Assembly (NCBI GenBank): GCA_934435205.1
Contig: CAKSAK010000003.1
Span: forward strand, 405,107-469,106
Direction: 5' to 3'
DNA from: an uncultured Ruminococcus sp.
GTDB taxonomy: Bacteria; Bacillota; Clostridia; Oscillospirales; Ruminococcaceae
DNA length: 64,000 nt
Positions 50,732 through 62,100 of this stretch are shown here, piece after piece (the stretch's first letter is position 1; the number at the start of each line of letters is the position of its first letter). Position numbers and translations under genes: made by a program. The notes under the pieces are model-generated. The model was not told the DNA's origin. It saw only the letters and a program-made list of their open reading frames with translations, and searched no databases.

Positions 50732-51151
50732 TTAATAGTACACTTTGCGATGTTTAACAGCACTTACTATGCCGCAGATAATCAGAATTAACCCCGTCAA
50801 CCCAAATGCTCCAAAAACACAATATACTATTTTCTGAGTAGATTCTGAAGGCATACAGTAAATTTCCTCAGGCTTTTCGGGAACAACCAGACCTGTAAAT
50901 TCTTCACCGACATAGGTTGACTGATTTCTGATTACCTTTGCAGTTATCTGATTACCAGTTTCATCAGTATAAACCGCCTCTACAGTCTGTTTTCCCTTTC
51001 TCCCTTGAATCACAGAACTGACTGTGCATTCAACCTCTTTACCGTTTTCCTTATAGTTCTGTATCTTTGTTACATTCTTATAGGCAATAAATCCTACAAC
51101 AAGCAGTAATATTAGGCCTACTATTATGTATTTCTTTGATTTTTCATTCAT
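50732..51151 (-). CDS. Membrane protein, DUF3592-like
   Basis: The 139-residue protein has an N-terminal membrane helix (YIIVGLILLLVVGFIAY), a small extracytoplasmic beta domain of about 70 residues (EVECTVSSVIQGRKG, GLVVPEKPEEIYC) and a C-terminal helix (VFGAFGLTGLILIICGIVSA). DUF3592-type proteins share this plan. No enzymatic motif is seen. It lies between the TIR gene and the DUF6232-like gene in the toxin-locus tail. Confidence 0.6.
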   Translation of the reverse strand: MNEKSKKYIIVGLILLLVVGFIAYKNVTKIQNYKENGKEVECTVSSVIQGRKGKQTVEAVYTDETGNQITAKVIRNQSTYVGEEFTGLVVPEKPEEIYCMPSESTQKIVYCVFGAFGLTGLILIICGIVSAVKHRKVYY

Positions 51152-51186
51152 ATATCAAATGACCTTTCTTATTAACAAAATATGTT

Positions 51187-51846
51187 TTATATTCTCGCTG
51201 CATCAATACTATATCCCTGCTTTGAAAGTTCCCTAATAAGATTTATAGCAACCTCGTCAACCTTTTTTTCAAATGGAATATATATCAGGCCTTGGATATC
51301 GGAAGGCCTTTCAAAGTTCAATGATTCCTTTAAAAGTATAGCAACCTTTTCTCTGCCAAGTTTAGCAAGAAACATTCCCAGTTCAAGCACTACATTCTGA
51401 CGTACACGGGATTTATAAGATTCCTCACTTTTTGCTTTGCCTTCGTCATCAGGAGTTGCAAGCACTATAGCATAACCAATTTCTTCACTATATTCTTCAA
51501 GCTTTTCAATAATTGTCTGACCACCAGAAGCCTGCTGATCAAGAATAATAGGTTCCAAATCCCAACGCCGCAGCAATGCTTCGAGTTGTGTACGTGCAAT
51601 ATCGTCATGACCATACACTACAAAGATCTTTCTATTGCCAATTTTAGTCTGCACGTCCTCAATTATTGCCCGCGTTTCATCTTGTGACTTACCCTGAAAA
51701 GTAATCTTCCCTGTATTATAGCAATTAATTATTCCACCATTGCTTAATTTGATTACTTGAGCATGTTGAACAGCTTTTGTTTCAGTTATGGTCACCTTTC
51801 CACTAGATTTTATTTTTCCCAAAACTTCTTCATACGTCATAGTCAT
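51187..51846 (-). CDS. TIR-like nucleotide-binding protein, Cap12/PycTIR type
   Basis: The protein of 219 residues has a C-terminal TIR-like domain (from about 75) with KIFVVYGHDDIARTQLEALL, QASGGQTIIEKLEEYS, AIVLATPDDEGKA, RQNVVLELGMFLAKLGREKV and RPSDIQGLIYIPF. This set is that of the predicted nucleotide-binding TIR family (PF10137) used as effector in CBASS and Pycsar systems. The N-terminal 70 residues are a small alpha/beta region with INCYNTGKITFQGK. No cyclase gene is visible nearby. ATG 51846 follows AAAGGA. The gene abuts the orphan RHS tip, so it may have been its toxin, immunity or an unrelated defence gene. Confidence 0.8.
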   Translation of the reverse strand: MTMTYEEVLGKIKSSGKVTITETKAVQHAQVIKLSNGGIINCYNTGKITFQGKSQDETRAIIEDVQTKIGNRKIFVVYGHDDIARTQLEALLRRWDLEPIILDQQASGGQTIIEKLEEYSEEIGYAIVLATPDDEGKAKSEESYKSRVRQNVVLELGMFLAKLGREKVAILLKESLNFERPSDIQGLIYIPFEKKVDEVAINLIRELSKQGYSIDAARI

Positions 51847-51864
51847 GTATAAACATCCTTTCAT

Positions 51865-52690
51865 TTAATTATTGTTTGTTATCCTGCTATGCAACTTAAA
51901 AGTACACATCCAAAACTTCATGTGCTTTTCTTCCTTTGACGAAAACTTCACTGCATAACCAGCTTTAAGGCTGCCTACTAAAACTAAAGTCCAACCAAGC
52001 TTGTCAACATAGAACGGGTGACTAGGCGTTGCAGAAACAGTTTCGCCGTTTACACCAATATGAACAAGCTCGTCAGTCTCATTGACATAAGTTTCAGTAA
52101 CCGTTTTAACAGCTACTTCACCAGTCAACTCATTTTCTGAGAGAACCTTATCGCCGACTTCAATTTCTTCAATCGGTTCTTGTCCGTCCTCAGTAGTCAC
52201 AAGTGTACCAGCAACAAAACAATACGAAGTGCCGAAGTCCTTTGCAGACCCCCACATTGACGTTCCTGTCATTGCAACTTTAAATAAGTCGCCCTTTATC
52301 TCTTCCCAGGTGAAACTTGCATCTCCACTTATGTATTTATCAGCCGTTTTTCCCAATTCATATGAGCCGATCATAAGATTTCCTGCTGATCCTGTTTTAT
52401 GGAATGCAGTTACAAGTTTACATGACTTTCCTGTTTTCGCAAACACGCCTAATGCGTCGCCCGCTCCTGGCAATGCTGACACAAGGCTGCAAGCTGCGTT
52501 GTAATAATCTCCCTCTTGGGCATACCAAGCAGCGTTGATTCCATCAAATACAAATCCAATACCCGGAAGCATTCCAAGCAGATCAAGAATATCATGTCCC
52601 GTAATTCCGTCAAGCCAGTTAAGAAACGGACTTAGTCCGAACGGGTCGTTCAGGCTTATCGGATTGCCGTTGACATATGCGTATCTGTTG
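51865..52690 (-). pseudogene. Orphan RHS tip with truncated HINT domain, partial duplicate of the main gene
   Basis: From about 52690 down to about 51990 the sequence nearly copies the main RHS gene (around 54418 to 53715): the core end NRYAYVNGNPISLNDPFGLS, the pretoxin helix region (MLPGIGFVFDGINAAWYAQE) and the first part of the HINT domain (CFVAGTLVTTEDGQ, SATPSHPFYVDKLGW). After GWTLVLVG the match ends and the frame closes within 30 codons, so the HINT C-half and toxin are missing. No start codon with a ribosome site is seen at the 5' end. Displaced orphan tips like this are typical of RHS loci where new tips replaced old ones. Confidence 0.85.
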
Positions 52691-52740
52691 AAAAGTAACA
52701 GATACTAGCTAACTTATACCTTTGTAAACAGTGTTTCTTT

Positions 52741-53154
52741 TTATTTTATTTTTTCTTCTATATCTGATATCATTCGTTCCCCATCAAATTTACATCCATT
52801 TTTCTTATTTAGCTTACTATCAATAATTCGAATAGATTCATATATGTTATTTTTGACCATATCAATTCTTTTATCTTTATCAGCTTCCATAAACTCTTCG
52901 AACGGGATATTTAATCTAATATCAGCATAACGATTTTTATAACTAATGTACTTTCTAGTCTTCCCAAAACCAACTGACAAAAAGTTTTTATCAAAACAGT
53001 TGATTATTATACCAATACTATCTAAATCATTTGTGTAATTTGTAACTTCTATATTTCCAATTCTACTTTCAATCTGATTGCGTATATTTGAAATAATATG
53101 TCCTGATGATGATTGAGCTTCAGTAGATATAAATAATCTCAAGTTATTCACCAC
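52741..53154 (-). CDS. Probable immunity protein for the RHS toxin (Imm44-like)
   Basis: The 137-residue protein begins NNLRLFISTEAQSSSGHIIS and has the segments GIIINCFDKNFLSVGFGKTR and YADIRLNIPFEEFMEAD. It is soluble and acidic, and its start lies one base from the toxin stop, the position of an immunity gene. The pattern resembles the Imm44 family, which I recall only in outline, so the family name is tentative. It should bind and block the GIY-YIG-like tip of the RHS protein. Confidence 0.72.
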   Translation of the reverse strand: MVNNLRLFISTEAQSSSGHIISNIRNQIESRIGNIEVTNYTNDLDSIGIIINCFDKNFLSVGFGKTRKYISYKNRYADIRLNIPFEEFMEADKDKRIDMVKNNIYESIRIIDSKLNKKNGCKFDGERMISDIEEKIK

Positions 53155-53155
53155 C

Positions 53156-56100
53156 TTACCATAAAGATTTATTTAATAGAGGGTGTTGATCTGTCACATA
53201 CATATAATCTAATATTTTTTCATGTTGCCAGTTATGAATTTCTCTTTTACTTCCTTGAACTTGTATATACATATCTGCGTTGTAACGATCCAATTCAGCT
53301 TGAGAATATCTTTTTTGCGGATCAATGGATTCTCCATATTTCAAAGTTTCACCAGTAGTCCTATCCTTTAATTCATATCCATAATTAGTACCCTCATAAT
53401 CAAGAGAGTTCCCATGAACTTTACCTTTTCTATTAGTAGATTTAACAGGTTTAGTAGCATTATATTCGACTGCAAGTTCTGATTTACTCTTACCTTCACC
53501 TGCATGCTCTTTCTGATAATCATTCCAAGAATTATCCCCACACCCATTATGAACAAAAATACCGTTTTCGCCCACAAAGTAAGTATGGAAATTCTCAACC
53601 TCAAAGTTATAAACCCTGATAGGTGATTCGAGGATTTCGTGCTGAACCCATTCAACTGTTACAAGTTCACCATTGGAAAGTACAAGCACATCGCCTGCAC
53701 GAAGTGAACGTGCTAAAGTCCAACCAAGTTTATCAACATAGAATGGGTGTGTCGGCGTTGCAGAAATAGTTTCGCCATTTACACCAATATGAATAAGCTC
53801 GTCAGTTTCATTGACATAGGTTTCGGTTACGGTTTTAATTGCAACCTCACCCGTCAACTCATTTTCTGAGAGAACCTTATCGCCGACTTCGATTTCTTCT
53901 ATCGTTTTTTGTCCGTCCTCAGTAGTTACAAGCGTACCCGCAACAAAGCAATACGAAGTGCCAAAGTCCTTTGCAGAACCCCACATTGACGTTCCTGTCA
54001 TTGCAACTTTAAATAAGTCGCCCTTTATCTCTTCCCAGGTGAAACTTGCGTCTCCGCTTATGTATTTATCAGCCGTTTTTCCCAATTCATATGAGCCGAT
54101 CATAAGATTTCCTGCTGATCCTGTTTTATGGAATGCAGTTACAAGTTTACATGACTTTCCTGTTTTCGCAAACACGCCTAATGCGTCGCCCGCTCCTGGC
54201 AATGCTGACACAAGGCTGCAAGCTGCGTTGTAATAATCTCCCTCTTGGGCATACCAAGCAGCGTTGATTCCATCAAATACAAATCCAATACCCGGAAGCA
54301 TTCCAAGCAGATCAAGAATATCATGTCCCGTAATTCCGTCAAGCCAGTTAAGAAACGGACTTAGTCCGAACGGGTCGTTCAGGCTTATCGGATTGCCGTT
54401 GACATATGCGTACCTGTTCAAAGTCGGGGTATTGACGATTGAACCCGTCATAACGTCCTGATTGATAAAACGCTTGATCTCGGGGTTGTAATACCTCGCC
54501 CTCATGTAGTACAGACCGTTGCTGTCAGTGGCTACTCCCAATTCGCCGTTATACAGGAACATTATACCACATTTGTTCTCAGAAAGCAACTCACCATAAG
54601 GTCCGTAATCAAAAGTTTCAACGATTTCTCCGTCGATATTTGTCACTGCCTCGGTGCTTCCGATATTGTTGAAGTGGTAAATCAAATATTCATTGCCGTT
54701 TTCCTGTGCGATCAGACCAATTCCGTAAATATAATAAGTTGTATCGCCCTCCTTTTCCGCCGTAAGAATACGTGTAAGCGAACTGCTGTTGCTGTCAACA
54801 ACATACTCGGTCTTTGCTCCATTTTCCGTCTGAGAAATACGGTTGTTTTCAGCGTCGTATTCGTAGGAAATTCCACCCGCCGAAACAAGTCTGTTGCGGC
54901 AGTCGTACTCAAACTCAGCCATTTTACCGTTAAGCGGACCGTAGATCATGTTTCCGTCCGCATCATATTTTACTTCTTCGCCGTTGTACTCGATAAGCTG
55001 ATTGTTCTCGTTGTACTTCATTTCCGAGCTTGTCAGCCCGTCCATTGTCGTGCCGTCGGAAGATGAAATTTCCGTTACATTGCCCGATTCGTCGTAAGAG
55101 TAAACTTTCTGATTTATGACATTTTCGCCGTTTTTATCGACAATGGTCACAAGTCTGCCGTTAGCGTCGTAGGTGCGTTCCTCCACGCTTCCGTCGGCTC
55201 TGGAGGTCTTTGTCAGACTGCCATTGCCGTCATACTCAAAGAAAGTAACCTTGCCGTCCCAGTCTGTAACGGTCTTGACATTACCCGTCTTGTAATAGGT
55301 GTAGCGAACTACCCTGCCTCCCGGATAAGTTAGCGCCACAAGATTACCCAACTGATCATAGGAGTACTCTATCGTGTTTCCTCTGAAATCGGTATACTTT
55401 GTCACACGGTTCATATTGTCATACTCACGTGTTATAGTGCCATTCTCATCGGTAACTGTAAGCACGTTTCCGTTACCGTCATAGGTATAGGACACTGTAC
55501 CAAGCTCGTCAGTAAAGCTCTTTATCCAGCCGTTTTTGTAATACTCATATGTGGTTTCCTGACCTCTTGCATTCTTCTGTGAAGCAAGCTGTCCCACGTC
55601 GTCATAAGTATAAGTTTTCGTTCCGCCGATAGGATTGATCGTTTCGGTGAGTCTGCCCATATTGTCATATGTGTACTCTGTCCTTCCACCGTTGGGGTCT
55701 ATCTGTGCGGAAACATTTCCAAGTCGGTCATATTCGTACTTTGCAGTACCGCTCTCTGCATCGGTAGAATTAATTATTCTTCCGAGATTGTCGTATACAT
55801 TTTCTGTTTTTCCTTCCCTTGTCGTATTGAGATTTTCAATAGTCTTTACAAGGTTTCCTACGCTATCATAAGTATACTGTGTATCAACATCAATAGCGTT
55901 GGTTGTCAAAATAAGAGCGTTTACTTCATCATACTGATTGGTTACTACATTTCCCTCTGTATCGGTGAGCTTGATGATATTGCCGTTTTCGTCATATTCC
56001 GTAAATGTAGAGTAGCCCTCCTCATTGGTGTACTTGGTCACTCTGCCCATTGCGTCGTACTCGTAGAATACGGAAATATCCTCGCCGTTTTCGTCCTCTG

Positions 56101-59100
56101 AAACAAAGGTGGTCTTAGTAACCATACCCTCCTTGTTATAGCCGATTTTTACAACCTGACCGTTAGGGAGAGTTTTCTGAGTGCAAAGTCCGTTGAAATC
56201 ATACTCGTCATAAGCAGTAACGTTTCCGTTAGCGTCTGTGGAGGTAAGCATTCTTCCGTACTTATCATAAGTATATGAAACAGTATTGCCCTCTGCATCA
56301 GTTGCGCTAAGAAGGTTATTTGCGGCGTCATATTCCGAAGTTGAATAATTGCCCTGCTCATCGGTAGTCTTCACAAGTCTCCACTGCTTATCGTACTCAT
56401 AACTCTCGCTTGTGCCGTCCGAGAAAGTCGTTTTCTTGGCCTTGCCGTTAGGATAGTACTCGTAGCTTTCGGTGTACTCGTCATCTCCGTCAACAATGGT
56501 TTTGGAAATCATTCTGTTTGCCGCATCATAAGCAAACTTAGTTACCTCGCCGTTTTCGTTTGTCGTAGAAACAACGTTTCCTACTGCATCGTAGGTGTTA
56601 ACTACTACCGTTCCGTCCGTATTGGTCTGACGGATAAGCCTGCCCTCGTTATCATAATCGTATGTAACTGTACCCTTAGCATTTGTGGTGCTGACAAGCC
56701 AGTTATTGGAGTTGTAAGCATACGATGTCTTATTACCTCTTGAATCGGTAACGGAAGTCTTATTGCCCATAGAATCGTAGGTGTAGCTTTCAGTACCATC
56801 CTCATTGGTAATGCTTATAACTCTGTTGAGCAGATCGTAGTTATATACGGTCTGATGACCCTCTCTGTCCGTTTCCGAGCGAAGATTACCGTACTCGTCA
56901 TAGGTCTTTTCAGAAAGATTATTTTCATAATCGCTTACCGAAGTAATTCTGCCGTCGGTATAACCGTATGTTCTTACTCCAAGCCCCTCGATAGCCTCGG
57001 TCAGTATCTGACCGTTTTTATTGTAGGTATAGCTCTTTCTTGCACTCGTATACTCTGTCTGAGTTTCAAGCAGATTCTTTACGTTATATGTATAGGAATT
57101 CTTCTCCCCGTTCGGACCCGTTACCGTAAGGATATTACCGTTGCTGTCATAGGTCATAACGGTAACATAGCCGCTTGGATCTTTAACCTTTATAAGATTA
57201 TTGTCATCGTCGTAGGTGTAAAAAGTAGTTTTTCCGTCGGCAGTAGTCTCGTCAAGAAGATTACCTTTAAGATCGTACGAATATTTTATAGTATTGTTAT
57301 TCTGATCTGTTACGGAAAGAAGATGACCCATACCGTCGGAAACATATTTTACAGTATTTCCATTTCTGTCAATACCGTCAACGATAAATTCGTTATTTTC
57401 GCTTTCCGAGTAACTAAAATACGAAAGCGGAGTATCGGGGTCTGCGTCGTCTTGTGTAAGGACTCTGCCCTCCTCGTCATAAGCATTTGTTACATACGGA
57501 GCTTCGCCGTTTAACGACGCAGTAACAAGGCGATTATTCTCATCATATGTGTAAACAACGATATCTCCCAGCGGATTTGTCACCGATTTTATAAGGTCGT
57601 TTTCATAGGTAATAGATGTGATCCTTCCGTTTCCGTCGCCTACCGATGTAAGAAGACCTTCGTCGTTATAATTCAGAACAAGCTTCGCTCCCGAAACGTC
57701 CTCGGTAATAACAGTTGTATTGCCGATATGCTCCAGGGTTGCAGTCTTTTCATTAGGCTGAATGATCTGAATGAGCTTTCCGTCACTGTCAAACACATAT
57801 TTCTGACCGTCGGGAGTTTCAAGAGTATAGATATTATTCTCATCTCTGCTCATAAAGTATTCGGACATACCGCTGCTTATGCAGACATAATTCTTAACAC
57901 CCGTATCATTAGGCTCACGCAGAACTACTCTGCCGTCGATAATTTCTCCGTTTACGTTTCTGGTTGCGGAACGCTCGTCAACAAAGCTTGAATAAGCTGT
58001 AGGATTCCAATGTACATTTATTACTGTGTCCTTAACATCAAGATAAGCCTCAAAGTCATGCGACCAGCCGTAGCCAAGCTCTCCCTTTTCGGAAGCGTTC
58101 AGAGAATTATAGTTAAGATTAAGCGTAAGAGGCGATTCTCCCGTAACAGACATAGCAGGAACCTGATCAGTGTACGCTCCCGTTGTCATATCAACAGGAT
58201 CTGCCCACATATTGTCTACGATCTTCTGCTTTACATTAAATTTAGTAATATGACTTGCAATAGGCTCAACTACAACCTTAACATTTGTATCCCCTGTAAG
58301 CTGTTCAACAACGGAATCAATAAGTTTATAGTAAACCTGCTCAGGATCGCCTACTGCTTGGAATGTCTGACAATACGTTCCGTAAATCACATCACCGGGT
58401 TTAAATACTTTTACTCTGACGTGCTGACCGCCCGAAATAACAGGTATGTACTCGCACTCGTCCGCACTCTGAATTTCATAGCAAGCAGATTCGTCTTCCT
58501 GTACTTCAACCGAACCGTCAGGGTGAGTTATTGTAATATATTGCTTATATCCCGGATTGATATACGGTCCAAAGTCCGTGGTCAGGTTATAGAAAGTATC
58601 CGAACCCTCATTTGCTACGGCAAGCTGTACATAGTACTTTTCACCGATATATGCGCAGGATTCAGGCATTACATGGATAACTATGCCGTCGCCTGCTCCG
58701 ACAGTAAATGGTGTGGACGTTTTAAAGCTTGCCGAAACGGGAGCTCCAAAAGGCATAAGAGTACCCTTGAAATCGGCGGAAAGATCGTACTCGCCCTTTC
58801 TGTCTCCTCTTACAGACCAGCTTACTGTCTTCTGCTGCTGTCCTGCAACAGAACCCATACTCTGTGTAAGCGTCTGCTTATTTGTTGCCAGAGAAAGTCC
58901 GTAGGGCAGATTTAGCGTAGCCGCCGAATCCTCTATCACAAACTGCTTGTCTGCATTATTCAGCACACCAAGATTTACTGAATACATTTCTTTCATAAAT
59001 GAAATGCTTTGATTAACATATACATAGGCAAGAATAGGCTGTGTTTCCTCAGGTTCGTCCTCGCGTACAACGGGAGTAAAGGAAATCCTTCCTCCTCCGC

Positions 59101-62100
59101 CTGAAGAACCTGAACCGCCGCTCCAACTTCCTTTTATATCGCTGCTTCCCCAGCCACCGCCAAAGCCGCCTCCGCCGCTGCCGTTTGTAATATACTCAAT
59201 AACAGTCGGGATAGGCTCCTGTGCAAAAGTAAGCTTTACAGTAAATCTAACTGTATGATAATTCTGAGGGTCATAGAAATCAATTCCTGCCTCTGCCATT
59301 TCTTCGAGAGACATTCTGTGAACCTCTAAGTTGCCTGTAACAAGCTCTCCGCTCTGAAGTGCAAGTCTGACAGTTCCGTTATCACCCTCGTTGTTGATCG
59401 CAATTTCCTTTTCTTCCGGCAGATAGCCGTCCTTATATGCTGCGATCTTATTATCGCCGATCTTAGCGCACAGTTTTAATGTTCCGTCATAGCCTGTACG
59501 CATTGTATGGATACCCTCGCTGTCGCCTGAGTAAACATAAATATACGAGTAGCTCAACGGATTATTTCCACTATCGGTTACTTCGACGTTAACAAAACCA
59601 TATTCAGAGGGCTCATATACAATAACCTTTATCTGTGATGTTGACGAATTCTTTGTAGCATCCTCAACCGTAAGCGTTACAGTGTACTCCCCTGCTTCAT
59701 CATAAATATATGAATTTCTTACTCCGAATATGGTATTTCCATCGCCCATATCCCAAACAAATCTTTTTATTCTCACGTTATCTGTACAGGCACTACCGTC
59801 AAAAGCAATTTCTTCTCCTGCAATTCCGTAAATTTCTTTAGGCATATCGATTTGAGGAGTAATTGTATCAACATCATATGCGTAACCACTTATCTCGTTG
59901 CTTGCACTGACATTTCCTGTCTTGTCATATGCTTCTACCTTATATGTATGGTTCTTATATGGTTCAACATTTTCGTCAATATATGAAAGATCAGTCGTTT
60001 CCGTAATTAGCTTATACTCCTCATTTTTTGATGACTTTCGGTATAGTCTATAATGATCAAGATCATCAGCTTTTGAAGCACTCCATTCAAGCCTGATTCG
60101 GAAATTGTCCTGCAAAAGTTCTAGAACTGGAGCATCGGGAGCAGTAGCATCAAGAAGAAATTCAGAGGTATAGGTTTCACTGATATTTCCCATCAGATCA
60201 GCACAATATGCTCTGAACTCGTACTTTCCGTCAGCTAATCCATCTGTATCCCAATTAAATTCTGTCATCTCGTAATTAGAGCTGAGGGCGTATGTACCTA
60301 TTTCATACCAAACGCTATCTGAAGAATCTTTCGCCTTATATTCAATTGTCACTGACGCAAGGGCATAGTTATCCCATGTTACAGCTTTAAGCTTTGGGTT
60401 AGCAGAAACAGAAGAACCTGATTTTATACTGAATCCTAAAAACTTAGGCTTAATATTATCGTCTGTAATTTGTGCTATTGTTTCATTTGAATACTCGCTC
60501 TTGTTCCCCGCTATATCAACAGCTACAATCTTATATGAGTATACTATTCCGAGCTTTGCAGAGGTATCATAATAATCTTTAGTGGAGCATTCTGCAATCT
60601 TTGAATATGAGCCTAGGTTTTCCTCACTTCTGTATATCACAAACTTCTCCGTATCTTCACTTGTTACAGTCCAGATAAGGTGAATATTGCCCTCTCCTGT
60701 CTGAGCAGTAAGATCAGAAACAGTTACGGGAGCAGTTCTGTCGACAATATACTCATTTACAACAGCGTTACTTTCATTGCCTGAGGAGTCTACAGCTATA
60801 GCCTGAATGTATATTTTGCCCTCATTCATAGACGATACGTCAAAGGAATGCTTAAATGTATTTTCAGCTTTCTCAGAGTCCGCAGTAATCTCTGCAATAT
60901 CATACCAAACTTTATCATCACCGCTGTCATAGGAATACCTAAGCTTTACAGATGATACAGCCGCATTATCCGCAGCGAAAATGCTTATATCGATCTTTGA
61001 ATTAAATGCCTTTGATTCGGGATAAAAAGCGGTAATGGCAGGACTGATCGTATCCGATTTTGTTGACAGAGTGATCTCATCGGATTCTTCTCCTCTGTTG
61101 CCTATATCGTCATATCCCACTACCCTGAAAGTGTACTCTTTATCGGGCATAAGCTTCTGAACGTGAAGTCCCGTTGCGTCCTTTGTTGTTCCGACCTCAG
61201 TGAAAGTGCCATCCTCATTTTTCTGCTCAACAGCAAAATATCCGAAATCGGTATCCGTTATATCATTCCACCTGAGAGTAATATGAGTTGATGCCGTAGT
61301 GCAGTTATCCTTGTCAAGTATTATTTTTGAAATACCTGTATTATCTATAGTAAAGATTTTTTCAAATGACTTAGATTCATTTCCATTAGAATCCACCGCA
61401 ATGGCTCTAAGCTTATATGACCCATCGATAAGATCTATTGTATTCCATTCAAACACAGCAGAACCATCTTTGCATGAACTTTTTCCTATCAAAGACCACT
61501 CTTCGTCCAACAAAGTCATATATTCAAGACTTACTGTGTCAACAGAAAGATTGTCATCTGCGGCTACAGTGATTTTTGCAGTTTTGTTAAGTCTGTTCTT
61601 TTCGGCAATTATACTCTTTACCTCGGGCAATACCTTATCCTCTGTCGCTGTGACAGAAGCAACATTACTTGTATTTCCCTCAATATCAAAAGAATTTACA
61701 CCACTTATCTTATATGAATAGCTATTTCCTGCAACTACGTTTTTATCTGTATATCTGACAGTTGCACTATTTCCAATCTCAACGATTGGTTCAAACTCTT
61801 CGTCTTCGGAATCCTGTCTGTATATAATGTATTTTTGGCAATCCGCACTTACAGACTTTTTCCAAGTGAGCATAATTACACCATTATCAGTTTCGGCTTT
61901 AAGATTCTGGGGAGGTTTAGGTCCTGAAGAAGTTACAGTATACATGACCTCTACGCAATCTGAATTATCGTCATCATCAAAAAGCGTTACACGAATATCA
62001 TAGTTTCCATCCAGACCTTCTGTATTCCACGAGCATTTTGCACAAAGCTTATTAGCCGAATAATTCTGAGCTCCGATGAGCTCTTTTGAGATAGGCATAT

